A stretch of 64,000 nucleotides of DNA. Origin: Elusimicrobiaceae bacterium. Its GTDB lineage: Bacteria; Elusimicrobiota; Elusimicrobia; Elusimicrobiales; Elusimicrobiaceae. The position numbers and the translations under genes are program-made. Shown here one piece after another: positions 44,485 to 54,283 of the stretch. The notes beneath the pieces were generated by a model. That model did no database searches and was not told the DNA's origin. It saw only the letters and a list, made by a program, of their open reading frames with translations. The stretch spans positions 1 through 64,000 of the forward strand of contig JAFXVA010000013.1 in the NCBI GenBank assembly GCA_017534965.1. The letters are read 5' to 3'. Numbering within the stretch: position 1 is the stretch's first letter; every line of letters starts with the position of its first letter.

Positions 44485-47400
44485 ATGGAAAAACAGATTT
44501 TACATATCGGCATTGATGTCGGCTCTACGACGGTAAAAGTGGTCGTCATAAATGATAAGGAAGAAATTTTGTTTTCTACCTATCAACGTCATATGTCCGA
44601 AGTCCGCCAAAAAATTATTTCTATCTTACAAGAAGTCCAAAATAAATTTCCAAATTATTCTTTTCGCTTGGCTTTAACAGGGTCCGGTGCTTTAACTTTA
44701 TATTCAAAACTTAAATTAAATTTTGTGCAGGAAGTTATTGCTTCGGGCTTGAGTATAAAAAGCAAAATACCTAATGCTGATGTAATAGTTGAACTCGGCG
44801 GAGAAGATGCCAAACTTACCTTTTTAACTAACGGCACAGATTTAAGAATGAACGAAACCTGTGCCGGCGGAACAGGGGCTTTTATTGACCAAATGGCTTC
44901 TTTCTTAAATTTGGAAGTTCCGCAAATGGATGCCCTTGCACTTGAAGCAAAAAATATTTATCCTATTGCTTCGCGTTGTGGTGTTTTTGCTAAAACAGAT
45001 ATTGTTCCTTTAATTAACGAAGGTTGCACAAAAAGTGATATTTCCCTTTCCATTATGCAGGCCGTGGTAAATCAATTTATCGGCGGGCTTGCAAGAGGCC
45101 GCAAAATAGAAGGAACAGTTGTCTTTTTAGGGGGCCCTTTATCTTTTTTAAAATCTCTTGGCAAATGCTTTGTTAAAACGCTTAATTTGGATGATAAACA
45201 CGCAATTTTTCCCCAAAAGGCAGAAATTTTTGTTGCAATCGGTGCTGCTTTATATGCTCTCAGACATACCGAACAGGAATATTCTTTACCACAAATTATA
45301 GAAGATTTAAAAGATTTAAAAACGGACCAAGATATTCAAAAATTACCGCCTTTATTTAAAAATGAAAAAGAATATCAAGAATTTATTAAACGCCACAAAA
45401 AAGATGATGTCAAAACTTTCCCTTTAGAAGAATATGAAGGCCCCGCCTATTTAGGTATTGATAGTGGCAGCACCACAATAAAGGCCGTTTTGATAGACGA
45501 GCAAAACCGCGTTTTATATTCTTCTTACGGCTCAAATAACGGCGATCCTTTTGCAATCGCAATGAAAATTTTACAGGAAATTTACTTGCGCAAAAAACCC
45601 GGCCTTGTAATAAAAGCCGCAGCTGCTACAGGTTATGGTAGCGCACTTTTAAAAGCCGGCTTAAAATTTGATATTGATGAAGTAGAAACTATTGCCCATT
45701 GCACAGCGGCAACTTTCTTTGCGCCAAAAGCCACCTTTGTTTTGGATATCGGCGGGCAAGATATCAAATGTATGTCCTTAAAAAACGGCGCAATAGACCA
45801 TATCGGTTTAAACGAGGCCTGTTCGGCAGGTTGCGGTTCTTTTATTGAAAATTTTGCTAAATCTCTTAATATGGAACTGCCCCAATTTGTTGAGGCCGCT
45901 TTAAAAGCCAAAAATCCTGTTGACCTTGGCACCCGTTGCACCGTTTTTATGAACTCTAAAGTAAAACAGGCCCAAAAAGAAGGGGTGCCTGTCGGCGATA
46001 TTGCGGCAGGGCTTTCTTATTCCGTCATAAAAAATGCCTGTTATAAAGTTATTAAAATAAGAAATGTTGAAGAACTCGGCGATACTATTGTTGCCCAAGG
46101 CGGTTCTTTCTTAAATAATGCTTTACTTAGAGCGCTAGAACTGCAAGTCGGCAAAACAATTATTAGGCCTAGTTTATCTGGTTTAATGGGTGCTTTCGGT
46201 GTGGCCTTAATTGCCAAAAAACGCGGTCCTGAAAACGGCAAAAAAACGGCTTTACTTTCAAAAGAAGAAATTGATAATTTAAAAATAACTACCCGCAATG
46301 TCCGCTGTCAAGGTTGCACAAATCATTGTTCTTTAACTATCAGTAATTTTGGCGGAAAAGAAAATTTTGTTTCCGGCAATAGGTGTGAACGCGGTGCCGG
46401 CCTTTCTAAAAACAAACATATTAATTTAGCGGAATATAAATATAACCGCCTGTTTAATTATTATAAACCCTTACCCTCAAAAGAAGCCAAAAACGGCACT
46501 ATCGGTATTCCTCGCGCTCTTGATATGTTTGAAACTTACCCCTTGTGGTTTACTTTACTTAGTGAACTTGGCTTTAAGGTGGAATTATCAGAACCTTCTT
46601 CCAAAAAACTTTTTTTTGAAGGTTATGGCTCAATACCTTCACAAACAATTTGCTATCCTGCAAAAATGGCACACGGCCACATTATGAACTTGCTTAGCAA
46701 AAAAGTTGATGCGATTTTCTTTCCGTCAATTATTTTACAGAAGAAAGATTTTGCCACGCAGGAAGATTCTTATAACTGCCCGATAGTTGCCGGCTACCCG
46801 GAACTGCTTTATAAAAATATTACCGAAATTGCCGAGCAAAATATTCCCTATTATGCCCCCTTTTTACCGCTTGATGAAAAGGTTTTAGCTAAGCGTTTAA
46901 AAAAGGTTATTCTATTTAAGAAATTTAGCAAAAGAAAATTAAATAAAGCTGTTAAAAAAGCTTTTGCCGAGCAAAGAAAATATCTAAAAGATATCCGCGA
47001 AACAGGCCGTAAAGCCGTTGAAGAATTAAAAGCAGAAGGTAAACTCGGTATTGTTTTAAGCGGGCATCCTTATCATATTGACCCTGCTATAAACCACGGC
47101 ATACCGGAACTTGCTAATTCTTGCGGTCTTGCTGTTTTAACGGAAGATAGCGTTGCTCATTTGCATCCGGATCCAGGTCCATTAAAAGTGCGCGATCAGT
47201 GGACTTATCACGCAAGACTTTACCGCGCGGCTGCTTTTGTTGCTAGTCAAGATAATTTAGCTATTTTGCAACTTGTTTCTTTTGGTTGCGGGCTTGATGC
47301 TATTACGGCAGATCAGACGGAAGAAATCGTCAGCAGTAAAGGGCGTTTGTATGCTCAAATAAAAATAGACGAAGGCGATAATCTTGGCCCTGCCAAAATA

Positions 47401-48705
47401 CGCATACGCTCACTCTTGGCTGCTATGCGTGATAGACAACCTAAAGATTATGTATCAAATGAAAGCGAGCAAGAAAAATTTGCCACCTTTACCCCGGAAA
47501 TGAAAAAGACCCACACCCTTTTAGTGCCGCAAATGTCGCCTTTACATTTCCAATTTATAGAAGATGTCTTTTCTAGCGAGGGCTATAAACTTGTGCAACT
47601 GCCCCACGTCAGCAAAGAAGCTATTGAGCTTGGTTTAAAACATGTTAATAATGATGTTTGCTACCCGGCAATAGTTGTTATAGGCCAATTACTAAAAGCC
47701 ATACAAGATGGTAATTATGATACGCACAAAATTGCTTTGCTTATTTCGCAAACTAACGGCGGTTGCCGCGCTTCAAATTATACCTGGCTTCTTAGAAGAG
47801 CTTTAGCCCAATGTAATTTATCTTATATTCCTGTTATTGCTTTAAATGTAAGCGGTAAAAAAGCCAATACCGGTTTTGCACCCGGGCGCAAAGTTTTCTT
47901 GCGTATTTTAATGCTTGGTTGTTACGGGGATACTTTGCTTGGCCTTACTTGTCGTATGCGCCCTTACGAAAAAGAGCCCGGTGCAACTGATGCTTTAGAG
48001 CAAAGATGGTTGCCACGCATACACAAAAATATTAAAAACGGCAATTTATTTACCTTTGTTTATAATATTTTCAGTATGATTAGAGATTTTGATAAAATAC
48101 CTCTCAAACGCCAAAAAAGAAAACCGCGTGTTGGTATAGTGGGGGAAATTTTACTTAAATATCACCCCGATGCCAATAACTATGCCGGCCAAATTATTGA
48201 ACAGGAAGGTGGCGAAGTTGTTATAACAGGTCTTTTAGATTTTATTTTGTATGGCTTTTATGACCATATTTTCCGCCACCGCTATTTAACAGGCAAATTA
48301 AAAGATAGTTTATTTAGCCGTATCGGTCTTTTAGTTATAGAGTTGTTCCGTTTGCCACAGCGTATCGGCTTAAAATTCTCTAAACATTTTGAACCTTTCG
48401 GTTCTTTTAGTAAACTTCGCAAAAAAGTGCGCGGTATTGCATCTCTCGGCCATCAGGCAGGCGAAGGTTGGCTTTTGACTGCCGAAATTGTTGAACTTTT
48501 GGAAGCCGGCGTTCGCAATATTTTATGTGTGCAACCTTTTGGCTGCTTACCTAATCACATTATCGCCAAAGGTTTTATTAAGGAAATAAAAAAACGCTAT
48601 CCTAAAGCAAATATTATTGCCGTTGATTATGACCCCGGTGCTAGTGAAACTAATCAGGTTAACCGCATAAAGTTGATGATGTCCATTTCCAAACAAGAAC
48701 AATAG
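44485..48705 (+). CDS. Giant BadF/HgdC-type acyl-CoA dehydratase activase
   Basis: A 1406-residue protein. Two tandem ASKHA ATPase domains (about 1-265 and 325-590) begin HIGIDVGSTTVKVV and LGIDSGSTTIKAV. The iron-sulfur loops CAGGTGAFIDQM / SRCGVFAKTDI and CSAGCGSFIENF / TRCTVFMNSK supply the cysteines that hold the activator's [4Fe-4S] cluster. A DUF2229 region follows, with a CQGCTNHC motif (about 610), and a C-terminal HgdB-like domain. Related proteins energise radical dehydration of 2-hydroxyacyl-CoAs in strict anaerobes. All-in-one fusions of this size are typical of uncharacterised gut-anaerobe homologues; the substrate is unknown. Stands alone between two repeat-rich spacers. Confidence 0.9.
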   Translation: MEKQILHIGIDVGSTTVKVVVINDKEEILFSTYQRHMSEVRQKIISILQEVQNKFPNYSFRLALTGSGALTLYSKLKLNFVQEVIASGLSIKSKIPNADVIVELGGEDAKLTFLTNGTDLRMNETCAGGTGAFIDQMASFLNLEVPQMDALALEAKNIYPIASRCGVFAKTDIVPLINEGCTKSDISLSIMQAVVNQFIGGLARGRKIEGTVVFLGGPLSFLKSLGKCFVKTLNLDDKHAIFPQKAEIFVAIGAALYALRHTEQEYSLPQIIEDLKDLKTDQDIQKLPPLFKNEKEYQEFIKRHKKDDVKTFPLEEYEGPAYLGIDSGSTTIKAVLIDEQNRVLYSSYGSNNGDPFAIAMKILQEIYLRKKPGLVIKAAAATGYGSALLKAGLKFDIDEVETIAHCTAATFFAPKATFVLDIGGQDIKCMSLKNGAIDHIGLNEACSAGCGSFIENFAKSLNMELPQFVEAALKAKNPVDLGTRCTVFMNSKVKQAQKEGVPVGDIAAGLSYSVIKNACYKVIKIRNVEELGDTIVAQGGSFLNNALLRALELQVGKTIIRPSLSGLMGAFGVALIAKKRGPENGKKTALLSKEEIDNLKITTRNVRCQGCTNHCSLTISNFGGKENFVSGNRCERGAGLSKNKHINLAEYKYNRLFNYYKPLPSKEAKNGTIGIPRALDMFETYPLWFTLLSELGFKVELSEPSSKKLFFEGYGSIPSQTICYPAKMAHGHIMNLLSKKVDAIFFPSIILQKKDFATQEDSYNCPIVAGYPELLYKNITEIAEQNIPYYAPFLPLDEKVLAKRLKKVILFKKFSKRKLNKAVKKAFAEQRKYLKDIRETGRKAVEELKAEGKLGIVLSGHPYHIDPAINHGIPELANSCGLAVLTEDSVAHLHPDPGPLKVRDQWTYHARLYRAAAFVASQDNLAILQLVSFGCGLDAITADQTEEIVSSKGRLYAQIKIDEGDNLGPAKIRIRSLLAAMRDRQPKDYVSNESEQEKFATFTPEMKKTHTLLVPQMSPLHFQFIEDVFSSEGYKLVQLPHVSKEAIELGLKHVNNDVCYPAIVVIGQLLKAIQDGNYDTHKIALLISQTNGGCRASNYTWLLRRALAQCNLSYIPVIALNVSGKKANTGFAPGRKVFLRILMLGCYGDTLLGLTCRMRPYEKEPGATDALEQRWLPRIHKNIKNGNLFTFVYNIFSMIRDFDKIPLKRQKRKPRVGIVGEILLKYHPDANNYAGQIIEQEGGEVVITGLLDFILYGFYDHIFRHRYLTGKLKDSLFSRIGLLVIELFRLPQRIGLKFSKHFEPFGSFSKLRKKVRGIASLGHQAGEGWLLTAEIVELLEAGVRNILCVQPFGCLPNHIIAKGFIKEIKKRYPKANIIAVDYDPGASETNQVNRIKLMMSISKQEQ

Positions 48706-48845
48706 TTTTTGCGTCGGCTTTTGCGCTTATAGTGCGTTATGCCTCGCTCATATATACGGGGTTGCCACCCGCTCAAGATATGCTTCGCTCGGCAAGCCTT
48801 CTCTAAACGCAAAATCCTCGCAAAACTTTTACTTCGTCTTTTGGG
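48706..48845 (+). repeat. Repeat boxes and divergent hairpin after the activase gene
   Basis: Contains an imperfect hairpin around GGGT-TGCC-ACCC (48759-48770) flanked by CATAT/ATATG, then a TTCGCTCGGCAAGCCTTCTC box, TAAACGCAAAATCCTCGCAAAA (48804-48825, one base changed from the usual box) and the CTTCGTCTTTTGG lead-in that also precedes copy 1 of the hairpin element. Confidence 0.5.
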
Positions 48846-48954
48846 CTAGTTTTAATTTTTAAAAAATTTCGGATACGCGGGACTGCCGTCCGCTCTAGGT
48901 ATACCTCATTTTTTAAAACATTTTTTCTTTAGAAAAAATTAATTAAAACTAACC
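48846..48954 (+). repeat. Structured intergenic hairpin element, copy 2
   Basis: Outer arms TAGTTTTAATT (48847-48857) with AATTAAAACTA (48941-48951), perfect; inner helix TTAAAAAAT (48859-48867) with ATTTTTTAA (48908-48916); conserved TTC/TC loop; GGATAC (48871-48876) with GTATaCC (48899-48905); apical GGAC-TGCC-GTCC (48880-48891). Confidence 0.75.
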
Positions 48955-49140
48955 TCAAAATACTCGTAAAACGATATGCTCTGTTTAAAATTAAAATTTC
49001 CACAAAAATCCTTGCAAAAACCATTTGCTCTATTTAAAATTAAAATTCAAAAATCCTTACAAAACAATATGCTTTGCTTGGTAAAAGTAAACTTCAAATT
49101 TCTCACAAAAAAATATGTTCTTTTTCTCTTTATAAAATAC
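48955..49140 (+). repeat. Degenerate tandem repeat array, copy 2
   Basis: The clearest array. A unit of about 44 bases, AAAATCCTTGCAAAA plus an ATTTGCTCTaTTTAAAATTAAAATT block, repeats from 48975 to about 49080 and decays toward smc. Boxes at 49004 and 49050 (CCTTaCAAAA) keep the order seen elsewhere. No gene. Confidence 0.65.
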
Positions 49141-49204
49141 CTTAAATTTAGTATGATATAAATAGGGCCTTTTGTGCCTAATTTTTTATAGGAATTTCCC
49201 CATT

Positions 49205-52200
49205 ATGTATCTTAAAGCAATTGAAATAATCGGTTTTAAATCTTTTGCAGATAAAATGCGCCTTAATTTTGAACCTGGCGTATCTTGTATTGTAGGGCCA
49301 AATGGCTGCGGTAAATCAAATGTTATAGATTCTGTTCGCTGGTGTATTGGCGAAATGTCTTGGAAGGCACTTCGCTCCGGCTCTATGGTAGATATTATTT
49401 TTAACGGCACAAAAACACGCCCGCCTTTAAATATGGCGCAAGTTAATATGATTTTTGATAATACTTCGCGCAAATTGCCGGTTGATTTTAATGAAGTAAC
49501 AGTTTCACGCAAAATCTTTCGCTCAGGGGAAAGCGAATATTTCTTAAACCGCGTGCCTTGCCGTCTAAAAGATATTAGAGAAATGTTTTTAGATACCGGT
49601 ATCGGCGGGGCAGGTTATGCTATTATTGACCAGGGCTCTGTCCATCAAATGCTTGAGGCCTCCCCAGAACAAAGACGCGAAATGTTTGAAGAAGTTGCCG
49701 GTGTTTCCAAATACAAAGCAAAAAGGGATGAAGCCGTCCGCCGTCTTGAAAGAGTTGATATGGATATTGCCCGTTTGAGTGATACTCTTGCTTTGCTTGA
49801 AGAACAAATCAAAAAACTTGACGGCGAAGCCCGCAAAGCGCGCCTTTATCAAAAATACCGCGAAGAATTAAAAGAAAGCGAAATTATTTTATGCCTTGAA
49901 AATATTAAAACACACGAAGAACAAATAAATAAAATCGCGGCCGAGTTAGAACCCGTTGTAAAAGAAAAAGAAGATTTACAAAATACTATTAGCGCAGCCG
50001 AAGGCGAAACTGCTGCTTTAGATTTAAACCTTACCCACAAACAAAAACAATTAAGCGAATTTAGCGAAAAAATTGCCGCCGATAAATACCAAATCGGTCT
50101 TTTAGAAGGCGCAATACAAAATTGTGAAAATATGGCACAGGAACTTCAGGCCCGCCTTAAAAATTTTGCTTCTGAGGAAACTTTAAGTTTAAGCAGACTT
50201 GGTGAAATTGAACCTGCCCTTGCCAACTTAAAAAAGAAACTTGAAGAAATTACTTTGCAACTTGAACCTGCCCAACAGGAATATAACAATAAATATCAAC
50301 AAGTTACCGCAAACGAGCAAGCAATTTTACAAGTCCGTCAAGATTTTGAAAAAGCAACCAATAACTTAATGGGCTTTACCCATAAAGAAATGGAGTTAAG
50401 CGGTAAAATTGCTCTTGAAGAATCTGCCGCCCAACACGAAAATAATAATTTAATCAATCTTGAGCGTTCTTTAACCGCGCAAAAAGTGCAACTTGATGAA
50501 GTTAAAAAAGAATTAGAAACTATTAAAACTTCTCTTGAAACAAAAAAACAAGAAGTTGAAAAATTGCGCCAAGAACAAACAAATTTAGACGAGCAAAGAC
50601 AAAAACTTCAAACCCAAAAGCAAGAGTTAAACGATAAATTAACAACTCTAAAAACAAAACAAGCTGCCCTTAATACCAAAATGCAAATGATACAAACCCA
50701 GGGCAAAAATAATCCTTATTGGGTTGGCACAAAACTTGTGGAAGATGCCCAAATACCCGGCGTGCTTGGCACTCTTAGAAAGAACCTTAAATTTGATAAA
50801 TCTTTAGAACTCGCCTTTGAAGAAGCTTTTGGTAAATATCTCGATTCCGTCGTGTGCGAAAACGAAAATGCTTTTAACCAAGCCGAGCAAGTTTTGAAGC
50901 AAAACGGCAAAACAAGATGCCGCTTTATCCTTTTAAATGCTGTTCCGCAAGGCTCAAACAACGGGCAAGATTTATCAGCAAAAATAACTTGCGCGGATAA
51001 TTTGCGCCCCTTAGTAAATTATATTTTGGGTAATGCCAGCAGCGCAGAAGGTAAGATAAATTGCGGTTTTTGGCTTTCTGCCGGTGCCGTTGGTGTAGAA
51101 TCGCCGGAGGCCTATTGGGGTAAAGAAGAATCTGCCAAAGCCGAACTTAAAGAATTAAATAAAGAGCAAGAAGATTTAACCAAACAAACTTTAAAAAATA
51201 TTGATGACCTTGCTAGAACAGAAGATTTACTAAAAACAGCAAGAAATAAATTTCAGGAAGAATCTTTATCTCTAAATTCTTTACAAAATAATTTAAACAA
51301 TAAGCAAAGACTCTTAAATGATTTAGAACAAACAAGTTCTCAAATTATTAAAAATAAACAAGAAATTTTAGATAGAGTTGAAAAGCGCAAAGCCAAAGTG
51401 CAAACTTTTAAAGAGGAATTAGACGCTCTTAATAATCAGCACGAAGAAGCAAAAAAACAACATGAGGCCTTACGTGTTAAAAGAGCAAATCTTGAGCAAG
51501 AAGAACAAACTTTAAAAGTGGAGATAGAAAAAGCCAGTAGCAAACTTTACGAGATAAAAATTAAAAAGAATAATATTGAGCTTGACTATAAAACTACTTC
51601 CGGCGAGCAAACAACCTTGCTTGAAGCAAAAACAAAACGCACACAGGAAACAACTGCCGCAGAAGCAAGAATAAAAACTTTGCAGGAAGAAAAACTTACT
51701 TCCCAAGCAAAGCTTGCCGCTTGCCGTGATAATTTAGCCGCTCTTGAAACTTCTGAAAACAAAATGCGTGGCGACTTAAATATTTTAAAAACAGAATATA
51801 ATAATAAAATTTCTGCTTTAAATAAAAATAAAACCCGCGCCGGTGAGCTTGCCTTAAAAGCCCAAGAATTAGAAAACAATTTAACTAATCACCGCCGTCA
51901 AAAAACGGCTATCGTTAATACTTTGCTTGAATCTTGGAACACCACACCCCAAGAAGCACAAATGAAGTGCGAAGGCAAAACCGTTGACCTTGAAAGAGTT
52001 AAAATGATGCGTAAGCGTATTGAAAATATGGGTGCTGTTAATATGACCGCTCCGGAAGAATACGACGCTCTCACTCAAAGAAATGATTTCTTAAAGAAAC
52101 AAATTGAAGATTTACAAAATGCAAAGAAAGATTTAAAATCTGCTATTGCCAAAATTAACGCAACAACAAAAGAAAACTTTAAATATACTTTTGACCAAGT

Positions 52201-52669
52201 GCGCACTCACTTTAAGAGGATTTATCAAATTCTTTTCCGCGGTGGCGAAGCAGAATTAAAACTTACCGATCCTGAAAACTTGCTTGAAACGGGTATAGAA
52301 ATTATCGCCCAACCGCCCGGCAAAAAACTTTTAACAATTTCTGCAATGTCCGGTGGAGAAAAGGCCTTAACAGCGGTTTCTTTACTCTTTGCTTTCTTTA
52401 CACACAGCCCTTCTCCTTTCTGTATTTTGGACGAAGCGGACGCCCCGCTTGATGAAGCAAACGTCGAACGTTTTGTCAATTTGATAAAAGAATTTTCCGC
52501 CAAGACACAATTTATTGTTGTTACCCATAATAAACGCTCTATGGAAGCAGCGCAAATGCTTTATGGCGTTACTATGGAAGAAAAAGGTGTTTCAAAAATT
52601 TTATCCTTAAATTTAAAGGAGCAGGATTCCAAAACCAAACAACTTGTTGAAGCTGCCTCTGCTGCATAA
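49205..52669 (+). CDS. smc: Chromosome segregation protein SMC
   Basis: A 1154-residue condensin subunit. The N-terminal ATPase half has MYLKAIEIIGFKSFADK and Walker A VGPNGCGKSN. Two long coiled coils flank a hinge domain (about 500-640, PGVLGTLRKNLKFDKSLELAFEEAFG). The C-terminal half has the signature SAMSGGEKALTAVSLLFAFF and Walker B FCILDEADAPLDEANV. It compacts and segregates chromosomes with ScpAB. The ATG at 49205 is chosen because the family always begins just there; upstream in-frame codons lie in the repeat spacer. Length is normal for bacterial SMC. Confidence 0.97.
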   Translation: MYLKAIEIIGFKSFADKMRLNFEPGVSCIVGPNGCGKSNVIDSVRWCIGEMSWKALRSGSMVDIIFNGTKTRPPLNMAQVNMIFDNTSRKLPVDFNEVTVSRKIFRSGESEYFLNRVPCRLKDIREMFLDTGIGGAGYAIIDQGSVHQMLEASPEQRREMFEEVAGVSKYKAKRDEAVRRLERVDMDIARLSDTLALLEEQIKKLDGEARKARLYQKYREELKESEIILCLENIKTHEEQINKIAAELEPVVKEKEDLQNTISAAEGETAALDLNLTHKQKQLSEFSEKIAADKYQIGLLEGAIQNCENMAQELQARLKNFASEETLSLSRLGEIEPALANLKKKLEEITLQLEPAQQEYNNKYQQVTANEQAILQVRQDFEKATNNLMGFTHKEMELSGKIALEESAAQHENNNLINLERSLTAQKVQLDEVKKELETIKTSLETKKQEVEKLRQEQTNLDEQRQKLQTQKQELNDKLTTLKTKQAALNTKMQMIQTQGKNNPYWVGTKLVEDAQIPGVLGTLRKNLKFDKSLELAFEEAFGKYLDSVVCENENAFNQAEQVLKQNGKTRCRFILLNAVPQGSNNGQDLSAKITCADNLRPLVNYILGNASSAEGKINCGFWLSAGAVGVESPEAYWGKEESAKAELKELNKEQEDLTKQTLKNIDDLARTEDLLKTARNKFQEESLSLNSLQNNLNNKQRLLNDLEQTSSQIIKNKQEILDRVEKRKAKVQTFKEELDALNNQHEEAKKQHEALRVKRANLEQEEQTLKVEIEKASSKLYEIKIKKNNIELDYKTTSGEQTTLLEAKTKRTQETTAAEARIKTLQEEKLTSQAKLAACRDNLAALETSENKMRGDLNILKTEYNNKISALNKNKTRAGELALKAQELENNLTNHRRQKTAIVNTLLESWNTTPQEAQMKCEGKTVDLERVKMMRKRIENMGAVNMTAPEEYDALTQRNDFLKKQIEDLQNAKKDLKSAIAKINATTKENFKYTFDQVRTHFKRIYQILFRGGEAELKLTDPENLLETGIEIIAQPPGKKLLTISAMSGGEKALTAVSLLFAFFTHSPSPFCILDEADAPLDEANVERFVNLIKEFSAKTQFIVVTHNKRSMEAAQMLYGVTMEEKGVSKILSLNLKEQDSKTKQLVEAASAA

Positions 52670-52690
52670 TCATTTTGGTAAAATAATTTT

Positions 52691-53431
52691 ATGAAATATG
52701 CCGTTTTTTCAGATATTCACTCTAATTATGAAGCTCTAAAAGTTTGTCTTGATAAAATGCAAGAGCTTAAAGTTGACGGCTATGCTTTTTGTGGTGATTT
52801 AATAGGTTATGGCCCTAATCCGGAAGAATGCACCAAAGCAATTATGAAATTAAAAAATTTCATTGCGGTAATGGGTAATCATGATGTTTGTTTGTTTAAT
52901 AAAGATTTTTCCCGTTGGTTTAGCGAATATGCAAGCAAAGCAATGATTTTTACCTCTAAAAAATTAAGTTCAAAAAGCAAAAAATTTATTTCAAGTTTTT
53001 TAACGGAATATCAAGGCCCGCATTTTTCCATGGTTCATGGTTCTTTCAGCGATCCTTATAGAGATTATCTTTTAACTCCGGAACAATTTATTATGAATTT
53101 ATCAAAATGGGAGGGTAATGTTTGTTTTGTCGGGCATAGCCATGTTCCGTTTATTATGAGTTATCGCGAAGGTCATATCCCCCAAATTGATGTTTTTTAC
53201 GGCAGAGATGTCAGTATAAAACTTATGCCGGGGGTTAGATATATGATAAACCCCGGTTCTGTCGGCCAACCCCGCGATACAAATCCTCTTGCTTCTTTTG
53301 GTCTTTTTGATACAGAAAAAAACATTTTCCGTCTTATCCGTTTACCTTATGATATTAAATCTGTTCAAGAAAAAATAGAAGCTCTTAAATTGCCCCAAAT
53401 TTTATCTGACCGCCTACCAAAAGGTATTTAG
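52691..53431 (+). CDS. Calcineurin-like metallophosphoesterase
   Basis: A 246-residue single-domain phosphoesterase of the YfcE/CpdA-like type: YAVFSDIHSNYEAL (first metal site), FCGDLIGYGPNPEEC, VMGNHD, MVHGS and FVGHSHVPF, ending in INPGSVGQPRDTNPLASFG. All metal ligands are present, so it should be active on phosphodiesters; the substrate is unknown. It lies 21 bases after smc in the same direction, with a shared terminator at 53454-53488. Confidence 0.92.
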   Translation: MKYAVFSDIHSNYEALKVCLDKMQELKVDGYAFCGDLIGYGPNPEECTKAIMKLKNFIAVMGNHDVCLFNKDFSRWFSEYASKAMIFTSKKLSSKSKKFISSFLTEYQGPHFSMVHGSFSDPYRDYLLTPEQFIMNLSKWEGNVCFVGHSHVPFIMSYREGHIPQIDVFYGRDVSIKLMPGVRYMINPGSVGQPRDTNPLASFGLFDTEKNIFRLIRLPYDIKSVQEKIEALKLPQILSDRLPKGI

Positions 53432-53453
53432 TTTTTAATAAAATTTGCCAATT

Positions 53454-53488
53454 AAAAGCACCTTCTAATAATACTAGAAGGTGCTTTT
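53454..53488. terminator. Bidirectional intrinsic terminator
   Basis: A 14-bp perfect stem AAAAGCACCTTCTA (53454-53467) with TAGAAGGTGCTTTT (53475-53488) between convergent transcripts. Confidence 0.93.
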
Positions 53489-53505
53489 GATTAATCACTT
53501 TATTT

Positions 53506-54255
53506 TTATTTCAAACTTTTGGCAAACATATCATACATAATAATTGCGCCTGCAGCAGCGGCATTTAAACTGCTAACGCCGCCTTTTTGCGGTATGCTGA
53601 TAACTTCATCACAATGTTCCAAAGTTTTCTGGCGGATGCCTGTTCCTTCAGAACCGACAACCAGAACAGCAGGGTAAGCATAATCAAAATTAACAATGCT
53701 TTTACCATCCATATCAGCGCCGTAAACCCAAAAACCTTCTTCTTTTAAATCAATCAAAGCAGTGTTTAAATTGGAAACTTCAACAATTCTAAGTTTTTCA
53801 ACGGCACCGCAGGCAACTTTATGCACGGTTGCATTTATGCCGACAGTTCTGTGCTTTGGTAAAAGAATTGTTGTAAAACCAAGGCAAGCGGCGCTTCTTA
53901 AAAGGGAACCTAAATTTTGGGGATCGGTTACTTCATCTACGGCAAGCCAAAGTTCTTTTTTATTATTTTGCGCTTCGTAAATTGCACTTGAAAGACGCAT
54001 AGCTTTAATAGGTTCAGCTTTAGCAATAACGCCTTGGTGATTACCACCGGAAGCAAGATTATCCATAAGTCTTAGTTCTAAAGATTTAATTTTTACATTG
54101 TTTGCTTTTGCAAGGCGGATAACTTCTTCCACCTGTTTTGAAGCCGTTTTATTTGCCACGATATAAAGCATACTAACTTGGCGTTTTTTTGTTTTAAGGG
54201 CTTCTCTAACAGAGTGTAAGCCAAAAATTAATTCTTCTTTACTAATTCTTTCCAT
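53506..54255 (-). CDS. rlmB: 23S rRNA 2'-O-ribose methyltransferase (RlmB/TrmH family)
   Basis: A 249-residue SPOUT methyltransferase. The N-terminal substrate-binding domain begins EELIFGLHSVREAL. The knotted catalytic domain has DEVTDPQNLGSLLRSA, LVVGSEGTGI and IPQKGGVSSLNAAAAGAI, motifs 1-3 of the TrmH family. RlmB methylates G2251 of 23S rRNA; TrmH homologues act on tRNA, so the target is inferred from the N-terminal domain. It is the last gene of the minus-strand operon. Confidence 0.92.
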   Translation of the reverse strand: MERISKEELIFGLHSVREALKTKKRQVSMLYIVANKTASKQVEEVIRLAKANNVKIKSLELRLMDNLASGGNHQGVIAKAEPIKAMRLSSAIYEAQNNKKELWLAVDEVTDPQNLGSLLRSAACLGFTTILLPKHRTVGINATVHKVACGAVEKLRIVEVSNLNTALIDLKEEGFWVYGADMDGKSIVNFDYAYPAVLVVGSEGTGIRQKTLEHCDEVISIPQKGGVSSLNAAAAGAIIMYDMFAKSLK

Positions 54256-54283
54256 AAATCTTCTTCCTTTTCTTTTTTAAAAT

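Noticed and set aside
48955-49140. CRISPR array in the activase-smc spacer
   Set aside because: The units are degenerate, have no constant repeat with unique spacers, and there are no cas genes in the window.
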